DNA of 15,984 nt from JAEXNA01 sp050486105 (GTDB taxonomy: Bacteria > Vulcanimicrobiota > Xenobia > Xenobiales > JADMJV01). Below the pieces are notes generated by a model, which saw only the letters and a program-made list of their open reading frames with translations, did not search any database and was not told the origin of the DNA. Of the stretch, positions 7,461-14,804 are shown piece after piece (positions within the stretch are counted from its first letter, which is position 1; every line of letters begins with the position of its first letter). A program made the translations under genes and the position numbers. Location of the stretch: positions 1 to 15,984 of the forward strand of contig JBJHCR010000127.1 of assembly GCA_050486105.1 (NCBI GenBank), given 5' to 3'.

Positions 7461-8126
7461 TCAAGAATTCGGAGGCAGGATTCGCATCGCCAGATCTTCC
7501 CTCAAGATGGAGTAAAAGTGCTCAACGGTGTACCAATCGTCATATCCTGCCCTTTCGGCCGCCTTCCTAAGGGCCGCCCAATTCAGAGAAGAGAGCACAA
7601 ACAGAAGACTTTCCAGGTCGACTCCACCATCCTTCATATTGGCGTGTCTAACCCCCTCAAGCAGATCTTGACCACGCCTTATCAAGTGGTAAACGTCCCA
7701 GAGGTCACGGACTTCGCTTCGACCCACGAGGGTGCAAATCTTGTTGGCAAAAATCTCCTCCAGGGGATCGAAGACATAACGGCCCTGGCGAACTTTTTGC
7801 TCAGTAACCTGAGGTGCCATTTCGTGAACAAAATCTACCTCGATCGCTTCATCGCCCCTCCTCAGTAGATATCGTCGGAAGGTGGTAAAGGTCTGCAAGG
7901 CTTGCAGTTCCGCCCCCACCTTCTCGGCTGCAGCGTTGGCGAACTCGTTAACCATTCGGAAGCCCTCGGGGTGCAGGGTGAAGAGGTCGAGGTCTTTCGT
8001 ACTTCGTGGCAGGCCGTGCACTCCCACCAGAGCAGCGCCACCGGTCAGAAAAAACTGATCGGTCACTTCGAAAAATGTGGCTAGGAAGTCTCTTTGAAGG
8101 GAGCTTAAGTTAGTGAACGGCGCCAT
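7461..8126 (-). CDS. AbiEii/AbiGii-type nucleotidyltransferase toxin
   Basis: A 221-residue protein with the nucleotidyltransferase core of the AbiEii/AbiGii toxin family: FFLTGGAAL (GG at 29-30), RSTKDLDLF (D45 and D47, metal-binding pair), the third acidic strand IEVDF (D98), and the helical motif FANKICTLVGRSEVRDLWDVY (K129, R136, D141). Characterised members transfer nucleotides to tRNA or other targets and stop growth or phage propagation; the substrate here is unknown. The start is ATG 8126, inside the end of the antitoxin-like gene (17-bp overlap), so the two are probably translationally coupled. It is last in a three-gene minus-strand run that begins with an Rpn-like protein. The key residues look intact. 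Confidence 0.82.
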   Translation of the reverse strand: MAPFTNLSSLQRDFLATFFEVTDQFFLTGGAALVGVHGLPRSTKDLDLFTLHPEGFRMVNEFANAAAEKVGAELQALQTFTTFRRYLLRRGDEAIEVDFVHEMAPQVTEQKVRQGRYVFDPLEEIFANKICTLVGRSEVRDLWDVYHLIRRGQDLLEGVRHANMKDGGVDLESLLFVLSSLNWAALRKAAERAGYDDWYTVEHFYSILREDLAMRILPPNS

Positions 8127-8403
8127 TCTTCTTCCAGACGCTCAGGAGATACCTCCAGAAATCTCTCTTTCGCCCTAGATGGGGTGCTGCTTCCTGGAAG
8201 ACATCAGCGACTTGTTGAGGAGTGAGAAAACTCCAAACATCAGAAATCCTTGCTTCACGCAAAAGGCGTGCGATATAGAGAATCCGCTCGGGCTTGTCTT
8301 CCGAGGCGAGTATAGCTCTGAACTCCTCGACGGTGGTGTCCTCGCTCCAGAGAAAGTAGGGAATGTCTTGTGAGTTATCGAGTTTGCTGGTCAGTTGGGC
8401 CAT
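8110..8403 (-). CDS. Small antitoxin-like partner of the AbiEii-type toxin
   Basis: A 97-residue, soluble, charged protein with the pattern YFLWSEDTTVEEFRAILAS, ERILYIARLLREAR, VWSFLTPQQV and FWRYLLSVW. From memory, small proteins with this pattern are commonly encoded directly ahead of AbiEii-type nucleotidyltransferases, and the overlap fits an antitoxin role. The antitoxin activity is inferred from position rather than from a known fold. ATG 8403 has GGGGA seven bases upstream, overlapping the end of the preceding Rpn-like gene, whose stop is at 8416-8414. I see no obvious helix-turn-helix, so this partner may not be an autorepressor of the classic AbiEi type. Confidence 0.7.
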   Translation of the reverse strand: MAQLTSKLDNSQDIPYFLWSEDTTVEEFRAILASEDKPERILYIARLLREARISDVWSFLTPQQVADVFQEAAPHLGRKRDFWRYLLSVWKKNGAVH

Positions 8404-8413
8404 GCTGTTTCCC

Positions 8414-9334
8414 CTATTCCAGACCTTTGGTGAACTGCTCCAGGGAATCTGCAGTGATGGCTAAGCGGGTGAGCTGCCGGAGCTTCTCCAGGCTGGTGAT
8501 CTCTTGGAGTTTGGCCTTGAGAGAGTCCGGGACCGAGCCGAAGCGGACCTCAAGGTTGTCGTGTATGCTGTCTCGACGGCCTTGTTCTAGGCCTTGTTCT
8601 AGGCCCTCTTCTCGACCCTCTTCCTTCCAGCTTGTGGTTAACTCAATCACAGTTTTACGCTCCTTCTCTTCGATTTTATCAAGTTCCGTGGAGAACTCAA
8701 TCCTTTCCTTGGGGTTGAGCAACAGATATTGGTCAACGAAGGCTGAAAGAAACCTTTTTTGCGCCGGTTTGAGCTGAAGATTAGCCAGCAGTCGGAGGCA
8801 GGCTATCTTGGCCTTGGCGCGGTCTTTGGCCGAAATCTTCATCCGACTCATCAAGGCGGCCGCTACAGGATTGGAGCGAGTGGCAAAATCGCGCCAATCC
8901 AGGCGATTAAGCTGGATCACTCGATAGCTGAAGATAAGAATCTTCTTGCCCAGACATTCGACTTCATAGGAGTTTGACGCCTCTTTGCGGGGTGAGGGAT
9001 AGGAAAGCAGGGCTACGGGGTATATGGGCAGATCTTCGTACCTCTCATAGAGTATCGAAAAGTAACGGAACATGCGCCGAGGTACGTTGGTCCGGGATTG
9101 AGCTTCGTGCTCGAGATGAAGGAGAAAGAAGGCTTCCTGGCCACGTACCCGACCCTTGGCGAGAAGATCTGCTTCACGTTTTACGCCAAGGCCCAGTTCG
9201 GTGTGCATCTCCTTATCGAGGAAATGCAGTGAGCCAGGCTCCAAGCCGTCTTGAACCTCCGGGAGGAAGAGTTCGATAAACTCATAGATGAATTGCCTGA
9301 GAAGTTCTTTGAAGAGCCGGTCGTGCACACCCAT
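8414..9334 (-). CDS. Rpn-family PD-(D/E)XK nuclease-like protein
   Basis: A 306-residue protein resembling the Rpn/YhgA-like, transposase-associated PD-(D/E)XK family. The start MGVHDRLFKELL is typical. The catalytic core is read as EADLL (D56), then LLHLEHEAQ (E75, E77 and Q79; the family form is HxExQ). RRMFRYFSILYERY follows, as expected. The C-terminal part has the usual repetitive EEGREEGLEQGLEQGRR helix and a helical tail. Rpn proteins in E. coli are DNA endonucleases that raise RecA-independent recombination. ATG 9334 has only a weak ribosome site (ACGGA). Ten bases separate it from the next gene downstream, suggesting an operon with the antitoxin-like and AbiEii-type genes. The gene looks full length. 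Confidence 0.82.
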   Translation of the reverse strand: MGVHDRLFKELLRQFIYEFIELFLPEVQDGLEPGSLHFLDKEMHTELGLGVKREADLLAKGRVRGQEAFFLLHLEHEAQSRTNVPRRMFRYFSILYERYEDLPIYPVALLSYPSPRKEASNSYEVECLGKKILIFSYRVIQLNRLDWRDFATRSNPVAAALMSRMKISAKDRAKAKIACLRLLANLQLKPAQKRFLSAFVDQYLLLNPKERIEFSTELDKIEEKERKTVIELTTSWKEEGREEGLEQGLEQGRRDSIHDNLEVRFGSVPDSLKAKLQEITSLEKLRQLTRLAITADSLEQFTKGLE

Positions 9335-9360
9335 TTCCGTAGTCTGTTTTTCCCAGGTGA

Positions 9361-9379
9361 AGGTCGAGGACCTGCTGCC
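9361..9379. repeat. Repeat with AGGTC-GAG-GACCT hairpin
   Basis: This is the counterpart of 7298-7316 (16/19). The hairpin stem AGGTC/GACCT encloses GAG (9361-9373). It lies in the 89-bp gap between the glycine-rich lipoprotein gene and the Rpn-like gene. A T-rich piece just left of it (GTTTTTCCCAGG) also resembles the 12026-12039 part of the 33-bp repeat. Confidence 0.4.
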
Positions 9380-9423
9380 GCCCCCCTTGGCGAGGGTCTT
9401 GCAGACGGTGCGGGGGCGGGGAG

Positions 9424-11871
9424 TTAAGGTGACCCGTCACTGCCATTGGCTCCGTTAGGGTTACCACCGTTGCCGCCTGTTCCTCCGGTGCCTGGGGTGC
9501 CCAAACCGACGACCACGTTTCCACCGTTCCCGCCATCGCCGCCAGTTCCGCCTGAAGTTCCGTCCCCACCGTTCCCCCCGCTCCCACCGCTCCCACCGGT
9601 GGCGGCGCCGACGTTGAGTTCTCCGATGTCAACATCCCCACCGTTCCCGCCATCGCCGCCCTGAGTGCCTCCGTCTCCACCGTTCCCCCCAGCCCCGCCC
9701 GTGGCGTTGGCGCCGAAATAGTTGTCAAACCCGATGTCAACATTCCCACCTCGACCCCCGTCACCACCCTGAGTGCCTCCGTCTCCCCCTTCCCCTCCGT
9801 CCCCACCGTGGCCCCCGCTCCCACCGGTAGCGGTGCCGCCGTTGTTCCCTTGGATAGTAACATTTCCACCGTTCCCACCGGTCCCGTTCAGGGCACCACC
9901 GTTCCCCCCAGCCCCACCAGTAGCGGTGGCGGTGTCAAAGTTGTCTGCGTGAACTGTAACATTCCCACCATTGCCGCCGGCTCCGCCTGAAGTTCCGTCT
10001 CCTCCGTTCCCTCCAACCCCGCCGGTGGCGGATCCGCCGTTGTGATTACCGATGTGAACGTCCCCTCCGCTCCCCCCATCGCCGCCGGCTCCGTCGGAAG
10101 TCCCGTTCCCACCATCGCCTCCAGCTCCTCCGGTGGTGGCTGTTTCGCCATTGGTTCCGTTGACAGTAACATCCCCACCATTCCCCCCATCGCCGCCGGC
10201 TCCGCCTGAAGTCCCGTCCCCACCGTTCCCCCCGGCCCCGCCGGTGGCGGGGCCGAAGTTGATCACCTCTATAGTAACATTTCCGCCGTTCCCCCCATCG
10301 CCGCCGGAAGTCCCGTTCCCACCGTTCCCCCCAGCTCCGCCGGTGGCGGTGGCGGTGTCGCTGTTGATCCCTTGGATAGTAACACCCCCACCGTTCCCTC
10401 CGTCACCGCCGTTCCTGGTCAGCGCATCCTGGTCGACGGTGAGATTGTCCCCGGCGGTGAGGATGATCTCCCCGGAGTCTCCACCTCGCCCTCCGGCACC
10501 GCCGGTTACGGTGTCGAAGTTGTGCCCTGAGACGTTGTATGCCCCCCCATGGCCCCCGTGGCCTCCGGTGGCGCTGATGGTGCCGGTGACGGTGAGGTCG
10601 CCGGAGGAGAAGAGGTTGATGTCGCCACCGGGGTTTCCGTTAGTGCCGTTGTCCCCGGTTCCGCCAGTGGTGCTGTCCTCGCCATCCTCTCCAGGCGCTC
10701 CGTCAAACGCCATGACCCCGGAAATCGTTATGCTGCTCTCGGCCTTGACCTTGAAGGGTTCAGAACCGGTGAGGTTGAGGGTGGCTCCGTTTTCGAGGGT
10801 GAAGGAGCGCAGAACCAGGCGCCCTTCGTCGCCGTTCCATCCGGGTGGGGTGGGATTGTTGCCGATTTGAGGGGTGAGTACTCCGCTGTCGGTGTCGAAG
10901 GTGAAAGTGGCTCCAGACAACACTAGGTCCGGCAAGGGTACCATCTGCACCGTGACCTGCAGCTTGCCGGATTGACCTCCGAAGGCCGCCTCAATGAAGG
11001 CTTGACCGGGGCTATGTCCGGTGACCACCCCGGCGTTCACCGTGGCTAGATTGGGATGCTCCGAACTCCAAACGGCGTTATCGGTGACCTCTTGTTCGCT
11101 GCCGTCGGAAAAAGTGGCTAGGGCCTTGAGGTTTAGGGTTTGCTCAAGACCAACCAAGGTCGAGCCGTCTTTGGCCCCAGACTCCACCCGCACCGAGGTG
11201 GCCACGGCATCGGTGATCTGCAGATTGGCCTGTGCCGAGAGTCCGGCAAAGCCGGCGGTGAGGGTGGAATCCCCCTCGGCCAAGCCTTGGGCTGTGCCCT
11301 GGCTCACGCTTGCCACCTGGGGGTCGCTGGAACTCCAACTGGCCACCAAGGTGAGATCCGCAGAGGTACCGTCGGAGAAGGTGCCTAGGGCGGCAAATTG
11401 GGTACTTGTGCCTAGAGCAATGCTGCGCGAAGCAGGAGTGACAGAGAGCTGCTGCAGGGAAGCGGAGACCCCCAAAATGGTGGGATTCTCCACCACCAAA
11501 GTTTCATTAGGGAAAAGCTGCACGGCCACCTGAGCGAGGCCTAGGATCTGCTCTTCGGCATCCAAGTATTCGATGACGAAATCGGTGACTTCCACCGGCA
11601 CCTGGGTCCACTGAACCACTGCGGCCTTATCCTGGGTCACCGGCCCGTAGCGCAGCACCTGCTGGGAGTCAAACCCCTTGGCCCGCAAACTCTCAACTTC
11701 CGTGGGGACCACCGTCTGGGCCAGCACACTTCGAAGCTCCACGGTGGCGGTAGAGCCTGGGCCTTCACTGGAGGGCGCAAAAACAAAGTCTCCCCCGGAA
11801 CTCCCACAGCCCACCAGACAAAGGACCAACAGCAGGGTGAAAGGGGCTAGAAACGAGCGAGACATCGGCAT
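9424..11871 (-). CDS. Lipoprotein with Big_2 domains and glycine-rich repeat domain
   Basis: An 815-residue protein from ATG 11871, chosen because GGAG lies six bases upstream and the signal peptide starts there; the open frame runs 73 codons further. Residues 1-22 are a lipoprotein signal with lipobox LVGC (C22). Residues 42-138 form a region shared with the divergent lipoprotein. Two Big_2-like domains follow (about 139-221 and 224-308), each with FSDGT- or FSDGS-like and W/SS motifs. A beta-rich segment (312-390) leads into a glycine-rich domain (391-815) that ends in nine units of 33-40 residues. The C-terminus is a plain SDGSP end without a sorting signal. It is probably held in the outer membrane by lipid, with the repeat domain exposed. 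The gene ends 89 bp before the Rpn-like gene on the same strand; read-through is possible. Confidence 0.85.
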   Translation of the reverse strand: MPMSRSFLAPFTLLLVLCLVGCGSSGGDFVFAPSSEGPGSTATVELRSVLAQTVVPTEVESLRAKGFDSQQVLRYGPVTQDKAAVVQWTQVPVEVTDFVIEYLDAEEQILGLAQVAVQLFPNETLVVENPTILGVSASLQQLSVTPASRSIALGTSTQFAALGTFSDGTSADLTLVASWSSSDPQVASVSQGTAQGLAEGDSTLTAGFAGLSAQANLQITDAVATSVRVESGAKDGSTLVGLEQTLNLKALATFSDGSEQEVTDNAVWSSEHPNLATVNAGVVTGHSPGQAFIEAAFGGQSGKLQVTVQMVPLPDLVLSGATFTFDTDSGVLTPQIGNNPTPPGWNGDEGRLVLRSFTLENGATLNLTGSEPFKVKAESSITISGVMAFDGAPGEDGEDSTTGGTGDNGTNGNPGGDINLFSSGDLTVTGTISATGGHGGHGGAYNVSGHNFDTVTGGAGGRGGDSGEIILTAGDNLTVDQDALTRNGGDGGNGGGVTIQGINSDTATATGGAGGNGGNGTSGGDGGNGGNVTIEVINFGPATGGAGGNGGDGTSGGAGGDGGNGGDVTVNGTNGETATTGGAGGDGGNGTSDGAGGDGGSGGDVHIGNHNGGSATGGVGGNGGDGTSGGAGGNGGNVTVHADNFDTATATGGAGGNGGALNGTGGNGGNVTIQGNNGGTATGGSGGHGGDGGEGGDGGTQGGDGGRGGNVDIGFDNYFGANATGGAGGNGGDGGTQGGDGGNGGDVDIGELNVGAATGGSGGSGGNGGDGTSGGTGGDGGNGGNVVVGLGTPGTGGTGGNGGNPNGANGSDGSP
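9427..10383 (-). repeat. Nine in-gene glycine-rich repeats
   Basis: Within the lipoprotein, short beta-type segments GG(N/D)VTI-like begin at residues 497, 532, 568, 605, 638, 671, 711, 747 and 786, a spacing of 33-40 residues. Each is followed by an xxNxxTAT stretch and a variable GGAGGNGGDG tract. The regular alternation of strand and glycine loop suggests a solenoid rather than disordered glycine filler. Length variation is confined to the glycine tracts, as expected of slippage or recombination in repeated DNA. Confidence 0.75.
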
Positions 11872-11877
11872 AACGGA

Positions 11878-11881
11878 CTCC
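11878..11881 (-). promoter_or_regulatory. Ribosome binding site that fixes the lipoprotein start
   Basis: GGAG on the minus strand lies six bases upstream of ATG 11871, which is followed at once by the signal peptide. This rules out the longer frame beginning at 12090. Confidence 0.6.
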
Positions 11882-11895
11882 AGGAGAAAGGTCCT

Positions 11896-11926
11896 AGGAT
11901 ATTTGTCTCCCCAAGGAAATATTCCT
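11896..11926. promoter_or_regulatory. AT-rich inverted repeat
   Basis: AGGATATTT (11896-11904) pairs with AAATATTCCT (11917-11926) with one bulged base. The right half itself contains a perfect dyad, AGGAA-ATA-TTCCT (11914-11926). Lying 25-55 bases upstream of the minus-strand start, it could be a regulator site or a leader hairpin. Confidence 0.35.
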
Positions 11927-11997
11927 GGTCGAAAGACTTTTGCTTTCCTCGAGATACCTTGCAGCGATATGGCTGGGCTGGTGAAGGCAAGCCGCTC

Positions 11998-12041
11998 CCT
12001 CTTGGAGCCTCTTGGAGTCGAGACTTCCGTTTTTCCAGGGG
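11998..12041. repeat. 10-bp tandem duplication plus 33-bp dispersed repeat, copy 2
   Basis: CCTCTTGGAG occurs twice in tandem (11998-12017). From 12009 to 12041 the sequence is 31/33 identical to 7373-7405. The copy at 7373 has only one CTCTTGGAG, so the duplication is specific to this site. Confidence 0.7.
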
Positions 12042-12062
12042 AGGGATTTGCACGGAGCGGGG

Positions 12063-12079
12063 ACCCGTCGAAGACGGGT
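12063..12079. other. Perfect hairpin with GTCGAAGAC centre
   Basis: ACCCGTC-GAA-GACGGGT is a 7-bp perfect stem with a 3-base loop. It shares its 9-base centre with smaller hairpins at 7299 and 9361. No T-run follows on either strand. Confidence 0.55.
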
Positions 12080-12091
12080 GGCAGACACAAA

Positions 12092-12108
12092 AGGTCATTT
12101 TTTGACCT
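12092..12108. other. Second hairpin, T-loop
   Basis: AGGTCA-TTTTT-TGACCT is a 6-bp stem with a five-T loop, 12 bases right of the previous hairpin. The arms also resemble a regulator half-site pair. It is about 165 bases upstream of the plus-strand lipoprotein start. Confidence 0.4.
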
Positions 12109-12271
12109 GCGGGCTGTGGATGGAACAGCAGGCAGTGCAATGTCGAAGTCCAGTTGGACCCTGGTGTCGGCTGTCGAGTTTTTCCATCTAGCAGGATCCC
12201 CAGAGGAACCTGGCTAACAATTATGTCGGCCATCATACATAGTCCGTGGGGCCAGATTTTTTGAGGGATGA

Positions 12272-14680
12272 ATGGCCATGACAGACAATGCAGGTGTGAA
12301 ACTTTACCGGATTTGGGTGGCCCTGAGCCTGGTGATCTTGTGCGCATTTTGTGCCACGGGTTGCGGGAAAGATAAACTGATTTTTGTGGCAGACCCCGGT
12401 GGGGTTGGTGTTTCTGTGCCAGCGCCGGATCCAACGCCGACGCCGACACCCACACCAGACCCGTCTCCCTCACCGACCTCATCGCCGAGTCCCTCTCCGA
12501 GCCCCACACCCACCCCTTCACCAAGCCCACCGCCTCCAGACCCTGAGGCCACCGGGAGACTCCAGGTTAACCAGGTTCTGTTGAGGGCCGTTCCCGACTC
12601 CATCACTCACCTAAGGGTCACCGGCTACGATCAAGATTTTCAGGTGAGATTCGGCGCCCAGACCAGGCCAAAGAGCACCTCGGTGCTCTTTGAGCCCCTA
12701 CCCATCTCGGTAAGGGTGGTTCTCATCGAGTATCTGGCCTCGGGCCAGTTGCGGGGTATCGGCCAGCATCAGGTGCAGATCCTAGCCAATCAAACGACCA
12801 TCCTGAACAATCCCCATTTTTTCGACGTTACCTCCGAGCTCGTGGGGCTCGAGGTCACTCCCGCCAACCAAGTCGTGCCGGTGGGGGTGCCGGTTCAGTT
12901 CACGGCAACGGGAACGTTCGCCGATGATTCCATCTTAAACTTGACGAGCTTGGTGACTTGGTCCAGCAGCGAGGACCTGACCGTAGAAATCGACGAGTTG
13001 GGTCGAGCTCTCGGACTCTCGACAGGGTCGGTCACCATTTCGGCCACCCTGGGTCCAGTCCAAGACGAGACTTCACTCGAGATCGAAGATGCGGTGATCG
13101 AGCAACTGTCGGTCCTTCCTTTGAATCCCGACCTACCGAATGGCTTTGCTCTGCAATTTCAGGCCGTCGGAGTGTTCAGCAACGGGACCCAGCAAAATCT
13201 CACCTCAGTGGCAAATTGGGAATCCAGCGACGAGGATGTGGCCACCATCAACACCACCGGCTTGGCCACGGCGGTCGGTGTTGGCCAGACCACGATTTCG
13301 GCCAGTTTTGGGGGGCAGAACGACCTTTCCCTACTCAACGTTGCTCCTTCGGGAGGCTTGAGGGACCTGGTGATCGTGCCTGCCAATGCGGTGAGCGCTC
13401 CAGGAGCAACCAGGGAGTATCGGGCTTTGGGTACGCTGGACGATGGAACCGAACTCGATTTGACCAGCGCCGTCCATTGGAGCGCTGATGACCCCAACGT
13501 CGCCACCATTTCCAATGTCAACTTCGGGACCCAGTATCAGGGCTTGGCGACAGTGACCGGTTCAGACGGAGATGAGGTGACCATTCGAGCCAGTCTTCAA
13601 GGAGTCGATGATGCCGAGGCCCAGCTTAGAATTCGAGCGGGTAGCTTTGTGTACGTAACCAATCGAGGAGCCTTTCAGGTCTCCATGTACTCTGGCGACG
13701 TTGACGGCACGCTCAATGAACTCGACCCCTTGACCATTGCCGTTGGGAATCCGCCGAACTCGGCTGCGGTGCATCCCTCAAGCCAATATCTCTATGTGGG
13801 AGATAGCCCCGGAGGTCAGGGTCGGGTTCACATGCTCGAGGTTCAAAATGACGGACAATTGCTGCTCTTATCGCCCCCAAACGTGACCACCGGGGAAGGT
13901 CAACTCCAGTCCTTGGCGATTCACCCAAACGGTCGATTCCTCTACGTCGGGGGGGGTGCAGCGAACACTCCCGGCTCGGTCTTCGTTTATCCCATAGATG
14001 AAAGCGGGGTGGCCGCCTCGACTCCAATCCAGACGGCGACTTCCATCGACCGAGCTACCTCTTTGGCCATCGACCCCGGCGGACGCTTTCTCTTCGCTAC
14101 CGGTTCTCCGACGGCGGCTACATCCGGAGCCATTTCCCGGTTTCAGATCGAGTCCGACGGAACTCTGACTTCTCTAGGAGCAAACACTGTTGACGGAGTT
14201 GGTTTAGGGCCGACATCAGTCAAGATCCATCCCAATGGCAACTTCCTCTACATTGTCAATGCCCACTTCAACAACGCGGCCACTGAGCACGTCAGCGCTT
14301 ATCGAATCGAGACGGATGGACAATTGACGCATCTCGGGTCGCTGGGGTCTGCCGGGTTTATTCGTTCGCTTTCGGCCTTGTCTCCCAGTGGAAGCCATCT
14401 CTACGTGGCCAAGTCGGCTTTAGGGACGGACGCAAGTCTGTCGATCTATGAGGTACAAGCCAACGGTTCGCTGAGTTTTGTGGGTGATAGCGACACGATC
14501 AACCAGGCTGCACGCGGAGTGGCGGCGGACTCCAGTGGACAGTTTCTCTACCTGACCGCCGGAGGGCCGACCGCCCTCATTGCCGAGTTCGAGGTGGACT
14601 CTGTCGACGGCACTTTGACTCTCATAAGACCAGCGATCTCTACCAGTTCCACACCCGAGGTGATCGTGACGGTTCCTTGA
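12272..14680 (+). CDS. Lipoprotein with Big_2 domains and lactonase-like beta-propeller
   Basis: An 802-residue protein. ATG 12272 follows GAGGG by four bases; ATG 12278 is also possible. The signal peptide ends in CATGC, with C31 as the likely lipidated cysteine. Residues 50-92 are a Pro/Ser/Thr linker (PTPTPTPDPSPSP type) of the kind that spans cell-wall or surface layers. Residues 93-190 are the unrecognised region shared with the divergent lipoprotein. Three Big_2-like domains follow (about 190-272, 276-357 and 363-454). Residues 456-802 form a propeller with YVTN- or lactonase-type motifs: FVYVTNRGAF, AVHPSSQYLYVGD, AIHPNGRFLYVGG, KIHPNGNFLYIVN and ADSSGQFLYLT. Relatives of this propeller include 6-phosphogluconolactonase, but in surface lipoproteins the fold more often serves as a binding module, so enzymatic activity is not claimed. 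Confidence 0.87.
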   Translation: MAMTDNAGVKLYRIWVALSLVILCAFCATGCGKDKLIFVADPGGVGVSVPAPDPTPTPTPTPDPSPSPTSSPSPSPSPTPTPSPSPPPPDPEATGRLQVNQVLLRAVPDSITHLRVTGYDQDFQVRFGAQTRPKSTSVLFEPLPISVRVVLIEYLASGQLRGIGQHQVQILANQTTILNNPHFFDVTSELVGLEVTPANQVVPVGVPVQFTATGTFADDSILNLTSLVTWSSSEDLTVEIDELGRALGLSTGSVTISATLGPVQDETSLEIEDAVIEQLSVLPLNPDLPNGFALQFQAVGVFSNGTQQNLTSVANWESSDEDVATINTTGLATAVGVGQTTISASFGGQNDLSLLNVAPSGGLRDLVIVPANAVSAPGATREYRALGTLDDGTELDLTSAVHWSADDPNVATISNVNFGTQYQGLATVTGSDGDEVTIRASLQGVDDAEAQLRIRAGSFVYVTNRGAFQVSMYSGDVDGTLNELDPLTIAVGNPPNSAAVHPSSQYLYVGDSPGGQGRVHMLEVQNDGQLLLLSPPNVTTGEGQLQSLAIHPNGRFLYVGGGAANTPGSVFVYPIDESGVAASTPIQTATSIDRATSLAIDPGGRFLFATGSPTAATSGAISRFQIESDGTLTSLGANTVDGVGLGPTSVKIHPNGNFLYIVNAHFNNAATEHVSAYRIETDGQLTHLGSLGSAGFIRSLSALSPSGSHLYVAKSALGTDASLSIYEVQANGSLSFVGDSDTINQAARGVAADSSGQFLYLTAGGPTALIAEFEVDSVDGTLTLIRPAISTSSTPEVIVTVP

Positions 14681-14759
14681 GCACTTGGCCCTTGACGTTC
14701 GAGCAACCCCAAGAGCGAGCCTTGTGAGATGCTTTCGGATTTCCTTCTGCCTCCCTCGG

Positions 14760-14789
14760 TTGCTGTCATTGGTTCTTTTCTGATATGCT
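14760..14789 (+). promoter_or_regulatory. Candidate promoter of the TetR-family gene
   Basis: A -35 like TTGCTG (14760-14765) and a -10 TATGCT (14784-14789) are separated by 18 bases. TG at 14781-14782 forms an extended -10. The predicted transcript would start about 20 bases before the TTG start codon. The -35 is weak. Confidence 0.4.
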
Positions 14790-14804
14790 TGGCCAGGACT
14801 CCAC

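Larger units (their letters stand above)
11872..12271. other. Divergent intergenic region between the two lipoprotein genes
   Basis: Four hundred bases separate the starts of two divergent lipoprotein genes. They contain the ribosome site of the left gene, an AT-rich inverted repeat, a 10-bp tandem duplication, one copy of the 33-bp dispersed repeat and two adjacent hairpins. No clear sigma-70 promoter pair stood out for either gene. Frames open here are extensions of neighbouring shadows, not genes. Confidence 0.6.

Noticed and set aside
7132..7515. Plus-strand frame running through the N gap
   Set aside because: It contains undefined residues from N bases, is made of intergenic repeat pieces and overlaps the AbiEii-type gene antisense.
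9424..10701. PE-PGRS assignment for the glycine-rich region
   Set aside because: There is no PE domain and no mycobacterial context; the protein has a lipoprotein signal and Big_2 domains. The similarity is compositional.
10133..10870. Long proline-rich open frame on the plus strand (with others at 9446-9664 and 9808-9990)
   Set aside because: It is the complement of the glycine-rich repeats: GGN and GCC-type codons read as CCN prolines on the other strand. There is no ribosome site or known domain, and the minus-strand lipoprotein explains the DNA.
11872..12090. N-terminal extension of the glycine-rich lipoprotein to 12090
   Set aside because: The lipoprotein signal peptide starts at ATG 11871 with its own ribosome site, and the extension covers intergenic repeats.
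11678..12217. Plus-strand open frame of 179 residues crossing the start of the left lipoprotein
   Set aside because: It overlaps the lipoprotein signal peptide antisense and runs through the dispersed repeat. No domain is recognisable and no ribosome site was noted.
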